From Pseudomonadota bacterium (GTDB lineage: Bacteria; Pseudomonadota; Gammaproteobacteria; Steroidobacterales; Woeseiaceae), in the NCBI GenBank assembly GCA_022564475.1, contig JADFLJ010000008.1:1-32821 (forward strand): a DNA stretch of 32,821 bases. The letters are read 5' to 3'. A model generated the notes under the pieces. That model saw nothing but the letters and a program-made list of their open reading frames with translations. It was not told where the DNA came from and searched no databases. Below, in pieces: positions 1-8,006 of this stretch. The position numbers and the translations under genes were made by a program. How positions within the stretch are numbered: position 1 is the stretch's first letter; the number at the start of each line of letters is the position of its first letter.

Positions 1-402
1 CGCCCACATTGGGTGGTTGTGCACGAGAGAGGAGCTCGAAGCTCCACACCCTTGCGGCGCCGGAACGTAGATCCGGCGGGGATCTCGAAGTGGAATGCAG
101 GGCTTGCAGGAGATGTCGAATTGCCTGAAGTGGGACAAGACCTGGATGTTGACGGCGAGATGGCCGTTGTCGAGTCCGTGAAGGCAGCTTCGGATGTTTA
201 TGCACCGATTTCGGGCAACGTGCTGGCCGTCAACGAAGCCCTGGCGGACGTACCGGAAACGATTAACACAGATCCTTATGGCGAAGGCTGGATCGTAAGA
301 CTGCAACCCGCCGGCGAGATCGACGAGTCGAGCATGATGTCGCCCGATGACTATCAGACACTACTGGACGAACTGGACGAAGTGGACGAAGTGGACGACT
401 AA
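1..402 (+). CDS. gcvH: Glycine cleavage system H protein (5' partial)
   Basis: H protein carries the aminomethyl group on lipoyl-lysine between the P, T and L proteins of the glycine cleavage system in the cytoplasm. The reading frame is open from the left edge, and 133 residues are visible. The lipoylation motif [12 protein letters not shown] is clear (lysine at visible residue 61), followed by the conserved [21 protein letters not shown] block. The first ~40 residues fit poorly. The family pattern HEWV...VGI...LGDVVFVELPEVG is reduced to [10 protein letters not shown]...[20 protein letters not shown], with three residues missing before ELPEVG. This may be divergence or a sequence error at the contig edge. 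The C-terminus has an unusual acidic tail ([12 protein letters not shown]) encoded by a short tandem repeat. The stop lies one base before gcvPA, so co-transcription is likely. The GTG at 13 in the ORF track is probably not the true start. Confidence 0.85.
   Translation, partial: RPHWVVVHERGARSSTPLRRRNVDPAGISKWNAGLAGDVELPEVGQDLDVDGEMAVVESVKAASDVYAPISGNVLAVNEALADVPETINTDPYGEGWIVRLQPAGEIDESSMMSPDDYQTLLDELDEVDEVDD
31..77. repeat. Two adjacent perfect hairpins in the 5' end of gcvH
   Basis: Bases 31-45 form a perfect 6-bp stem with a 3-base loop (GGAGCT/AGCTCC). Bases 59-77 form a second perfect 6-bp stem with a 7-base loop (GCCGGA/TCCGGC). No U-tract follows, so these are not ordinary terminators. 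They lie exactly where the gcvH translation stops resembling the family, so they may mark a rearrangement or an assembly artefact. They may also be chance in GC-rich DNA. Confidence 0.4.
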
Positions 403-403
403 G

Positions 404-1777
404 ATGCCATTCATTCCGCACACCAGGAAAGACACTGAAGAAATGCTGGCCGCGATCGGCGTGCCCGATCTGGATACCTTGTTCGACGAAATTCCTCCCG
501 AGCTCATTATCGATTCGATAGAGGGTGTCCCTGAGGCCCTGTCGGAAATGCAGATCACGCGGCTCATGCACAAACGCGCAGCCATTGATGGCACGCCGTC
601 GTGCTTTATTGGCGCCGGTGCGTATGAGCATCACATCCCGACCGTGGTGTGGGATATCGCGACGCGCGGCGAGTTCTACAGCGCCTACACGCCGTACCAG
701 GCGGAGGCGAGCCAGGGCACGCTGCAAACGATCTACGAATACCAGTCGATGATCACCGAGTTGACGGGTCTCGATGTCAGCAACGCCTCTCTGTATGACG
801 GTGCATCGGGGCTCGCCGAGGCATCGCTCATGGCTGTGCGAACGAATCGTGCAGTGAAATCGCGGCGCGTCATGCTTGCACCGGGCGTCAACCCGATTTA
901 CGCGCAGGTTGCAGAAGCGATCGCCGGGAGTCAGGCCATCACGTTCGAATCGATTGCGATGGATGCAAAGACGGGCAACGTCGACTTCGACAGCCTTGAC
1001 GACAACGCAGACCCGGTTGCCGTCGTCATTCAGCAGCCCTCGTTTCTTGGCACACTGGAAGATGTTGATCGACTCACAAACTGGGCAGTGGAACGCGGAG
1101 CCATCGTTATCGCGATCGTAAACCCGATGTCTCTGGCCTTGCTCAAAGCGCCGGCGCAATGGGGCGATAGCGGTGCCGACATCGCCTGTGGGGAAGGGCA
1201 GCCGCTGGGTGTGCCACTGTCCTCCGGCGGGCCGTACTTCGGCTTCATGACCTGCAAGCAAAAGCATGTACGTCAGATGCCGGGCCGGATTGTGGGCCGT
1301 ACTACCGACCTCGACGACAAGCCCGGTTATGCGTTAACGCTGCAGGCACGCGAGCAACACATTCGACGTTCGAAGGCGACGTCCAATATCTGTACCAATC
1401 AGGGCCTCATGGTGACGGCCGCGACGATCTACATGTCCTTGCTCGGTTTTGATGGCCTCGTAAAGGTGGCGTCGCAGTCGCAACGTAATACGAAGCGTCT
1501 CGTCGATGGTCTGTGTAGCCTCGACGGCGTGCAGCGAGTGTTTGAGGGATCGTATTTCCACGAAGTCGCATTGCGACTGGATCGACCCGTGGCGCCGGTG
1601 CTTGCGGCACTGGCCGCGAACGATATCCTGGGTGGGCTGGACCTGTCGGCGTACACACCAGAGCTTGAAAATGCCTTGCTGGTTTGCGTAACCGAAACCA
1701 AGACCGACGAAGACATCGACGAGTACATCGATGCAATGCGCAAAGTACTGGCCACAGAATCTGCGAGGGGCTCATGA
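404..1777 (+). CDS. gcvPA: Glycine dehydrogenase (decarboxylating) subunit 1
   Basis: This is the alpha subunit of the two-subunit P protein, which with GcvPB decarboxylates glycine and loads the aminomethyl group onto GcvH. The 457-residue product begins [15 protein letters not shown] and contains family blocks such as [21 protein letters not shown] and [19 protein letters not shown]. The ORF track starts at 347, but that extension overlaps gcvH and translates its acidic repeat out of frame ([10 protein letters not shown]). The ATG at 404, one base after the gcvH stop, gives the normal family N-terminus. The PLP lysine is in GcvPB, as expected for the split enzyme. The stop overlaps the next gene by ATGA, suggesting translational coupling. 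Confidence 0.96.
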   Translation: MPFIPHTRKDTEEMLAAIGVPDLDTLFDEIPPELIIDSIEGVPEALSEMQITRLMHKRAAIDGTPSCFIGAGAYEHHIPTVVWDIATRGEFYSAYTPYQAEASQGTLQTIYEYQSMITELTGLDVSNASLYDGASGLAEASLMAVRTNRAVKSRRVMLAPGVNPIYAQVAEAIAGSQAITFESIAMDAKTGNVDFDSLDDNADPVAVVIQQPSFLGTLEDVDRLTNWAVERGAIVIAIVNPMSLALLKAPAQWGDSGADIACGEGQPLGVPLSSGGPYFGFMTCKQKHVRQMPGRIVGRTTDLDDKPGYALTLQAREQHIRRSKATSNICTNQGLMVTAATIYMSLLGFDGLVKVASQSQRNTKRLVDGLCSLDGVQRVFEGSYFHEVALRLDRPVAPVLAALAANDILGGLDLSAYTPELENALLVCVTETKTDEDIDEYIDAMRKVLATESARGS

Positions 1778-2301
1778 GCGGCACAATCATTGCAAAAATA
1801 TCCTTCGAGAGCGGCGACTATCGAACCTACGGGGAACTTCCGAGTGTTGGTAGTCGTGCGCCGGACATCATGCTCGTGAACACCAAGTTGCAAAACGTGT
1901 CACTCGCGAACTGGATGGGCATGCGCAAGATCATGAACATTTTCGTCAGCATCGACACGTCGATCTGTGCCAGGTCGGTCATCGAATTTGATCGCATGGG
2001 CACGGGTTTTGATGATGTTGCGATGCTGATGGTGTCCTATGACTTGCCGTTCGCTCACAAGCGTTTTCAGGAGCAGCATGACCTGAAAAACGCAATCGGC
2101 TTGTCTGCCATTCGACATGCGGGTTTCGGCGAAAACTACGGCGTGCAGATCATCGAAGGACCGCTGGCCGGCATGTTTTCGAGAGCCGTTGTCGTGCTCG
2201 ATGAGAACAATACGGTCGTGCATTGCGAACACATTGAAGATATTTCCACTGAACCCGATTACACACAAGCGTTTCGCGCGCTGGGCATCGAGATCGAATA
2301 A
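1774..2301 (+). CDS. tpx: Thiol peroxidase (Tpx-like peroxiredoxin) lacking the resolving Cys
   Basis: A 175-residue peroxiredoxin of the Tpx type, which reduces hydrogen peroxide and alkyl hydroperoxides. The motif [10 protein letters not shown] matches the E. coli SIDTGVCAAS peroxidatic site (Cys65 here, with catalytic Thr62), and [10 protein letters not shown] supplies the conserved Arg (137). The resolving cysteine of canonical Tpx (SRFCGAEGL) is replaced by glutamine (KRFQEQHDL, residue 99). The only other cysteine is Cys151 (VHCEHIED), so this is either a 1-Cys enzyme or one using a relocated resolving Cys. The start at 1774 was chosen over the track start at 1684 because it follows a GAGGGG ribosome site and forms an ATGA overlap with gcvPA. 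The stop overlaps the next ATG (TAATG). Its place between the two P-protein subunit genes is unusual. Confidence 0.88.
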   Translation: MSGTIIAKISFESGDYRTYGELPSVGSRAPDIMLVNTKLQNVSLANWMGMRKIMNIFVSIDTSICARSVIEFDRMGTGFDDVAMLMVSYDLPFAHKRFQEQHDLKNAIGLSAIRHAGFGENYGVQIIEGPLAGMFSRAVVVLDENNTVVHCEHIEDISTEPDYTQAFRALGIEIE

Positions 2302-3779
2302 TGGAATACAGGATGGAAAAACTGATATTTGAGAAATCCCGTTCGGGCCGACGCGCGTTTGCCCAGGCGCCGCGCGAGACCGCGGCGACAGACATTCCGG
2401 ATGCCCTGCGCCGTACGGACAGGCCCGGATTGCCGGAGGCATCCGAGTTACAGGTCGTGCGCCATTTCACGCGCTTGTCGCAGCTGAATTTCTCGATCGA
2501 CACGCAGTTCTACCCGCTGGGTTCGTGCACGATGAAATACAATCCGCGTGCGTGCAATGCGCTGGCGTTGTTACCGCCATTCGCGGGTCGACATCCGCTG
2601 GGACCCGTGAGTCACGGCCAGGGATTCATGAGTTGCATGTACGAATTACAGGAAATGCTCATCGGCGTAACGGGCATGACGGCCGTCTCGTTAACGCCGA
2701 TGGCCGGCGCGCAAGGCGAGTTCGCCGGCGTTGCAATGATCAAGGCCTACCATGTCGCGCGTGGCGACCTGGAACGTAATGAAATTCTGGTGCCCGACGC
2801 AGCACACGGCACGAACCCGGCAACGGCGACGATGTGTGGATGCGTTGTAAAGGAAATCCCGACCGGGCCGGACGGCGATATCAATTTTGAGGCCTTGCAG
2901 GCAGCGCTGGGTCCGAAGACCGCAGGCATCATGTTGACGAATCCATCGACACTTGGCGTCTTCGAGCGGCGCATCGTGGACGTTGCAAAACTCGTTCACG
3001 AAGCGGGTGGCTTGCTTTATTACGACGGTGCGAATCTCAATGCGATCCTCGGCAAGGTGCGGCCGGGCGATATGGGCTTCGACGTGATCCACATGAACCT
3101 GCACAAAACTTTCTCGACGCCGCACGGTGGCGGTGGTCCGGGTTCGGGGGCCGTTGGTGTGAACGACAGGCTCAAAGCCTTCATGCCGATTCCGGTTGTG
3201 GGTGCTGAGGAGCGCGACGGAGAGACCGTGTACCGCTGGCTGGCGGAGGATGATCTACCCCAAAGCATCGGACGTTTGTCAGGATTCATGGGCAACTCGG
3301 GCGTGCTGCTGCGCGCTTATGTGTATATGCGCATGATCGGTCGCGACGGCATGCGGCGAATTGCCGAGTACGCGACACTGAACGCCAACTACCTGCAAAC
3401 GAAACTGGCTGCCGCGGGTTTCGAGCTGGCGTTCCCGGGGCGGCGTGCGAGCCATGAATTCATTATTTCACTGCGGAAAGAAGCCAAGACAGTGAACATG
3501 ACGGCGATGGACGTCGCCAAGGCTCTACTCGATTGCAACTACCATGCACCGACGACCTACTTCCCGTTGCTGGTGCCGGAGTGCCTGCTTATCGAGCCCA
3601 CCGAGACCGAAAGCAAGGAAACGCTGGATGGCTTCGTCGATGCGATGATCAAGATCGCCAACGACGCACGAGACAAGGGCGTCAGCTACAAAGAAGCACC
3701 GTACAAGATGCCGGTTCGCCGCCTCGATGACGTGAAAGCCGCGCGGCAGCTCGACATCCGGTTTCAGCGACCGGACTAG
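2301..3779 (+). CDS. gcvPB: Glycine dehydrogenase (decarboxylating) subunit 2
   Basis: The catalytic beta subunit of the split P protein, 492 residues. The PLP-binding lysine is in [20 protein letters not shown] (Lys269), and other family blocks include [24 protein letters not shown] and the C-terminal [27 protein letters not shown]. The start may be ATG 2301, which shares a base with the tpx-like stop, or ATG 2313 ([13 protein letters not shown]). The second resembles family N-termini better, but the first has the tighter coupling and a GAG upstream. The gene appears to be the last of the gcv operon visible here; the next gene is 94 bp further on. Confidence 0.96.
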   Translation: MEYRMEKLIFEKSRSGRRAFAQAPRETAATDIPDALRRTDRPGLPEASELQVVRHFTRLSQLNFSIDTQFYPLGSCTMKYNPRACNALALLPPFAGRHPLGPVSHGQGFMSCMYELQEMLIGVTGMTAVSLTPMAGAQGEFAGVAMIKAYHVARGDLERNEILVPDAAHGTNPATATMCGCVVKEIPTGPDGDINFEALQAALGPKTAGIMLTNPSTLGVFERRIVDVAKLVHEAGGLLYYDGANLNAILGKVRPGDMGFDVIHMNLHKTFSTPHGGGGPGSGAVGVNDRLKAFMPIPVVGAEERDGETVYRWLAEDDLPQSIGRLSGFMGNSGVLLRAYVYMRMIGRDGMRRIAEYATLNANYLQTKLAAAGFELAFPGRRASHEFIISLRKEAKTVNMTAMDVAKALLDCNYHAPTTYFPLLVPECLLIEPTETESKETLDGFVDAMIKIANDARDKGVSYKEAPYKMPVRRLDDVKAARQLDIRFQRPD

Positions 3780-3815
3780 CGTTGGCACCGAAAATGGGAA
3801 CCGTGACGTCCTGCC

Positions 3816-3837
3816 ATAGTCTGAAATAGTCTAGTAT
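3816..3837 (+). promoter_or_regulatory. Tandem ATAGTCT repeat with a possible -10 box
   Basis: ATAGTCT occurs at 3816-3822 and again at 3826-3832, exactly one helical turn apart, and runs into TAGTAT (3832-3837), a plausible -10 hexamer. No good -35 box is seen. The site lies about 40 bp before the ATG at 3874, so it could be an operator or promoter for the protease group. It could also be chance. Confidence 0.25.
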
Positions 3838-3873
3838 TCACAAGCTCCCTTCCGCAGAGTCCACAGGACGCAT

Positions 3874-6672
3874 ATGGCAATCGGCAGACCACTCATAGCA
3901 CTCATCTCACTCGGCTTTGTGTCAGCGCTCAATGCGGCAGAGGACGCGGACTGGACCGCTACGCTGGACCGCATTTCGTCCGGCGTCGTTTCGATCAGAG
4001 TCGACAGCACGCGGGCGTTCGATACCGAGTGGAATTCGTCCTCGCAGGCGACCGGCTTTGTCGTCGACGCCGAACGTGGCCTGATTTTGACCAACCGGCA
4101 TGTGGTGACTCCCGGACCCGTAGTGGCCGAAGCCGTGTTTCGCAACAATGAAGAAGTACGTCTTACGCCCGTGTACCGGGATCCCGTGCACGACTTCGGG
4201 TTTTTTCGTTACGACCCGGCAGATCTCCAATACATTGAGCCGATAGCGCTGGCCCTGACACCGGGCGCGGCTGGTATCGGCCGGGAAATCAGGGTAATTG
4301 GCAATGATGCCGGCGAACAACTATCGATTCTGGCAGGGACCATTGCACGCCTCGATCGCAAGGCGCCGGACTACGGTCGAGGTAAATACAACGACTTCAA
4401 CACCTTTTATTTGCAGGCCGCATCGGGCACATCCGGTGGCTCCTCCGGGTCTCCTGTGGTGAATATAGAGGGCGAAGTGGTCGCACTGAATGCGGGTGCA
4501 AATGGCTCAGCAGCAAGCAGTTATTTCCTGCCGCTTGATCGGATCGAGCGCGCGCTCAAATTGTTGCAGGCTGACGAATTCATTACTCGTGGCAGCTTGC
4601 AAACGATCTTCGAGAGCAAGCCTTTCGACGAATTGCGGCGGCTTGGGCTGACTGAAGAATCAGAACGCGCTGTGCGGTCACGGTTTCCGGAGCAAACGGG
4701 CATGTTGACGGTTGAGCAGGTCATTCCGGATTCGCCCGCGGCAGGCAAGTTGCAGCCCGGCGACATATTGATTCGCATGAACGGTGAGCTGGTAACGGAA
4801 TTCATCCCGCTGGCGGTATTGCTTGATGACACGGTGGGCGGTGAGGTCGAGATTGAGCTTGAGCGTGGCGGTCGGTCGATCACGGAGACCGTGGTCGTTA
4901 GTGACCTGCACTCAATTACACCGTCGGAGTTCATTGAAGTGGGTGACGCGATCGTAAACAACCTTTCTTACCAGCAAGCGCGGCACTACAACCTGGCCAT
5001 CGAAGGCGTTTACGTCGCGAGTCCGGGTTATTTGTTGTCCAAATCAGCCGTGCCGCGCGGTGCGGTTATAACCAAATTTGGCAAAGACGAGATTCGGAAT
5101 ATTGATGACTTTGAAGCGGCGCTCGACAAACTGGCGGATGGCTCAAGATCGGTCTTGCGCTACGTAACGCTCGATAACCCAAGCAACTCGGTCGTTCGTC
5201 CTTTCGAAATGGATCGTGTCTGGTTTCCGGTGCGGCGTTGCACGCGTGATGACAAATCCGGTGTCTGGCCATGCAGGGACCTGGGTGCCGGACCTGCGCC
5301 GCAGCCCGAGGTCCCGGGCAGTACGGATTTTGCGAAGCAATCAGACAGGCGCGTAAGAGCCGTTGCACCGTCACTCGTGGTCGTAACATTTGATCTTCCG
5401 TACACGGTGTCTGGCGTAGCCGATCGTCATTACTACGGCACCGGCGTCATTGTCGACACGGAGCGTGGTTATGTTGTGGTTGATCGAAACACCGTGCCGG
5501 TCGGCATGGGCGATGTGACCGTTACGTTTGCCGGCTCACTGGAGGTCAAAGCGAAAATCGTGCAGCTGCATCCGCTGCATAACCTCGCCATCGTGTCCTA
5601 TGACCCGGCAGCAATCGGCGACACGCCGGTCAGGCAGGCGGTATTCAATACGGAAGCCGTCAAGTCGGGTGATGACGTACTCGTGGTTGGCATCAAGTCC
5701 GATCATCGACTGGTGTACCAGGAAAGCACGGTCGCTTCCGTCGATCCACTCACATTGCCCTTGTCACGGACACTGCGATTTCGCGACACCAATATTGATG
5801 GAATTTCACTCGTCAACGGTCCGTCGGGTTTTGACGGTGTACTCGTCGACGATCGTGGGCGAATTCTTGCAACCTGGTCGAGTTTTGTCGTTCAGACGGG
5901 CGGTGAATCCGCGCAGTTTAACCGCGGCATCAGCAGCGAACTCGTGCGTGAATTTGTGCGAACGGTGCAATCCGGGAAACCGTTTTACTCGCTCGAGGCT
6001 GAGTTTGTTTACGCACCGTTGTTTGCTGCCAGAAACATGGGTGTTAGTGAAGACTGGTTGAATCGTCTGGAGAAAAACAATCCCGTGCGTCGACGCGCAC
6101 TCAGCGTGACCCGATTGGTAGCCGGAACGAACGCGGCAGAGCTTCTTCGCAACGGCGATATTGTCATGGCTGTGGATGGCCAGGTCGTCACGTCATTTCG
6201 CGCGCTTGAACATGCGGTGCAGAAACCTGTAGTGGATCTTACGATCTGGCGCAATGGTGAAGAACTTCAATTGACGTTGCAAACCGCATCGCTGAGCGGA
6301 CTTGGTATTGATCGGGCCGTGTCATGGGCCGGCGCCTTGTTGCAGGACCCGCATCGACAGATGGCGGCACAGCGCGGCATCGAACCCTATGGTGTTTACG
6401 TGGCGTTCTTCAGTTACGGCTCGCCGGCAACACGTTACGGGCTGTGGGCAGGGCGGCGCGTGATCGAAGTTGACGAGACGCCAACCCCCAATCTGCAAGC
6501 GTTCATCGACGCGGTGAAAGGCAAGCAAGATCAGGAGTCTGTGCGTATCAAGACCGTTACCTGGACCGGTGCGATCGAGGTCATAACGCTTAAGCTCGAC
6601 AACCAATACTGGCCTGCGTACGAGATTCGTCGCACCGCTGACGGCTGGGTTCGTTCTTCGATCGGTTCCTGA
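3874..6672 (+). CDS. Nma111/Deg7-type double HtrA serine protease with PDZ domains
   Basis: A 932-residue exported protease. The signal peptide is about residues 1-22 (LISLGFVSALNAA). The first trypsin-like domain (~30-230) has an intact triad: His76 in LTNRHVV, Asp107 in VHDFGFF, Ser191 in GGSSGSPVV. It is followed by PDZ1 (~270-345) and a weaker PDZ2 (~365-435). A second protease-like domain (~490-700) has Asn539 and Asn570 in place of His and Asp, and is presumably inactive. PDZ-like segments 3 and 4 follow (~735-805, ~825-905). Domain order, length and blocks such as ATGFVVDAERG, YRDPVHDFGF, GNDAGEQLSILAG and KYNDFNT closely match yeast Nma111p as I recall it. Ordinary bacterial DegP/DegS proteins are half this size, with one or two PDZ domains. 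The signal peptide suggests periplasmic quality control. An AGGA ribosome site precedes ATG 3874. The next gene begins 4 bp downstream. Confidence 0.9.
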   Translation: MAIGRPLIALISLGFVSALNAAEDADWTATLDRISSGVVSIRVDSTRAFDTEWNSSSQATGFVVDAERGLILTNRHVVTPGPVVAEAVFRNNEEVRLTPVYRDPVHDFGFFRYDPADLQYIEPIALALTPGAAGIGREIRVIGNDAGEQLSILAGTIARLDRKAPDYGRGKYNDFNTFYLQAASGTSGGSSGSPVVNIEGEVVALNAGANGSAASSYFLPLDRIERALKLLQADEFITRGSLQTIFESKPFDELRRLGLTEESERAVRSRFPEQTGMLTVEQVIPDSPAAGKLQPGDILIRMNGELVTEFIPLAVLLDDTVGGEVEIELERGGRSITETVVVSDLHSITPSEFIEVGDAIVNNLSYQQARHYNLAIEGVYVASPGYLLSKSAVPRGAVITKFGKDEIRNIDDFEAALDKLADGSRSVLRYVTLDNPSNSVVRPFEMDRVWFPVRRCTRDDKSGVWPCRDLGAGPAPQPEVPGSTDFAKQSDRRVRAVAPSLVVVTFDLPYTVSGVADRHYYGTGVIVDTERGYVVVDRNTVPVGMGDVTVTFAGSLEVKAKIVQLHPLHNLAIVSYDPAAIGDTPVRQAVFNTEAVKSGDDVLVVGIKSDHRLVYQESTVASVDPLTLPLSRTLRFRDTNIDGISLVNGPSGFDGVLVDDRGRILATWSSFVVQTGGESAQFNRGISSELVREFVRTVQSGKPFYSLEAEFVYAPLFAARNMGVSEDWLNRLEKNNPVRRRALSVTRLVAGTNAAELLRNGDIVMAVDGQVVTSFRALEHAVQKPVVDLTIWRNGEELQLTLQTASLSGLGIDRAVSWAGALLQDPHRQMAAQRGIEPYGVYVAFFSYGSPATRYGLWAGRRVIEVDETPTPNLQAFIDAVKGKQDQESVRIKTVTWTGAIEVITLKLDNQYWPAYEIRRTADGWVRSSIGS

Positions 6673-6676
6673 ACGA

Positions 6677-7618
6677 ATGACGCCACGACGCACAGGTTTG
6701 TTGCTGGGTCTGATCGCGCTGGCGTTCGCGTTAAATACGTTCGCACAGACGCTTTACAAGTATCGCGGCGAAAATGGCGAGTGGATCTACTCGGATCGCC
6801 CACCCGACGACGGTGAGGTGCGCGAAACTCGCGATCTTCATACGGGGGCTGTCAGAGGCAGGCTGAGCGTTTCGCACAGCTTTGTTGATCGTAGTATTCG
6901 GCTTGTGGCGAACAACGAATTTTACGCACCCGTCGAAATGACGCTGGGTTTCGACCGCCTAAAGGGCATGAGTTACCCCCATCCGGATCAGGAACTGCGT
7001 TGGGTGCTGCCGCCGCGAAGTGAAACTGTCTTGTTGGACCTGCACGTCATTGACAGCGTTGCGGCACCCGACACGCAGTATACAACCCGGTACACACTGG
7101 GCAGCCCGGCGGCATCTCATCAGCCGACGTCCTTATACCGCGTGCCCTTCGCCATCGCGAATGAGTACGCGGTGACCCAGGCGTATCCGAATGTGAGCAC
7201 GCACGACACACCGGACGCTTACCATGCGGTCGATATTGCGATGCCCGTCGGGACCAATATTTTTGCGGCGCGTGGCGGCATTGTCTTCGATGTAGCTGAC
7301 GCCAATTTTCGTAGCGGGCTTGATCGGGAACGCGACGGACCCGGGGCGAACATCATCCGTGTACTGCATGACGATGGCACCTACGCAATCTATGCGCACC
7401 TGAACTGGAATACGATTCGTGTGCGTCCCGGTGACCGCGTGCAACGAGGTGAATACATCGCGGATTCCGGCAATACGGGGTTTTCCAGCGGCCCACACCT
7501 GCATTTCGTTGTGATTCGGAATTCGGGCATGAAACCTGAGTCGGTTCCGCTGCGCTTCGAGGGCGCGAATTCAAGTGCCGTGGTGCCCGCAACAGGCAGT
7601 GAGCTAACGGCGTACTGA
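6677..7618 (+). CDS. M23 family peptidase with N-terminal DUF4124
   Basis: A 313-residue exported protein. After the signal peptide (LLLGLIALAFALNTFAQ) comes a DUF4124 segment (LYKYRGENGEWIYSDRPPDD, ~27-46), then a beta-rich middle region and a C-terminal LytM/M23 metallopeptidase fold (~160-295). The HLHF motif (GPHLHFVVI, His274/His276) and YAHL (His241) are intact. The first metal-binding site reads AYHAVDIAMPVGT: Asp186 is in place, but the usual His four residues before it is Tyr182. His183 or His176 (STHDTPD) may substitute, as seems to occur in this subfamily. The protein may cut peptidoglycan peptides or serve as an activator. It starts 4 bp after the double-HtrA gene, so the two are probably co-transcribed. 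Confidence 0.88.
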   Translation: MTPRRTGLLLGLIALAFALNTFAQTLYKYRGENGEWIYSDRPPDDGEVRETRDLHTGAVRGRLSVSHSFVDRSIRLVANNEFYAPVEMTLGFDRLKGMSYPHPDQELRWVLPPRSETVLLDLHVIDSVAAPDTQYTTRYTLGSPAASHQPTSLYRVPFAIANEYAVTQAYPNVSTHDTPDAYHAVDIAMPVGTNIFAARGGIVFDVADANFRSGLDRERDGPGANIIRVLHDDGTYAIYAHLNWNTIRVRPGDRVQRGEYIADSGNTGFSSGPHLHFVVIRNSGMKPESVPLRFEGANSSAVVPATGSELTAY

Positions 7619-7662
7619 TTATCTGACAAGACAAACGAGCAGACGCAAAGGAGAGGGGAATA

Positions 7663-8004
7663 ATGAAAATACTGGCCTTGATTCCGTTATGGTTTTTCCT
7701 GGCTGCGTGCGCATCGAGCCCGGATTCGGATTCCGGCGAGCGCAGCAAGGGCGTGGAAGTCTCGGCAAGCGCCGGCGGCAATACTTTCGAGTGTCCGGGT
7801 CGCAACTCCACATGTTATGCCGACGTTCGGCGCATGTGCGGGGAACGCGGTGTGGAGGAAGTCCGCGGACCTGGTCAGGGTCAGGTTTACACGGCGGGTC
7901 GTAGTGGCAGTGGTGACGATCCGTTCGCCAGGGCGGACCGTCAGCGGACCTATAATCAACCCGTCAAATTGCGCTGCAAGACAGGCTTATCGACATCCAG
8001 GTAA
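7663..8004 (+). CDS. Small cysteine-containing lipoprotein of unknown function
   Basis: A 113-residue predicted lipoprotein: a short hydrophobic leader ending in a lipobox (LAAC, lipidated Cys16), followed by a Ser/Asp/Gly-rich linker. The mature part has four further cysteines (44, 51, 59, 105), enough for two disulfides, and a basic C-terminus. A strong ribosome site (AAGGAGAGGGG) precedes ATG 7663. I do not recognise a family. It sits 44 bp after the M23 peptidase gene on the same strand and ends 2 bp from the convergent yyaL stop. Ser follows Ala after the lipid Cys (CASSP), so no +2 Asp retention signal is seen and sorting to the outer membrane is the simplest expectation. Confidence 0.75.
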   Translation: MKILALIPLWFFLAACASSPDSDSGERSKGVEVSASAGGNTFECPGRNSTCYADVRRMCGERGVEEVRGPGQGQVYTAGRSGSGDDPFARADRQRTYNQPVKLRCKTGLSTSR

Positions 8005-8006
8005 AC

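Noticed and set aside
1-403. Glycine riboswitch for the gcv operon
   Set aside because: The window begins inside gcvH, so any leader would lie upstream and cannot be seen; the two hairpins at 31-77 do not resemble a riboswitch.
263-1267. 334-codon minus-strand ORF opposite gcvH/gcvPA
   Set aside because: It is antisense to a gene with clear family blocks, has Arg/His/Cys-rich low-quality composition and no recognisable domain; typical shadow of a GC-rich frame.
3780-3873. Terminator after gcvPB
   Set aside because: No stable stem followed by a T-tract was found in this gap.
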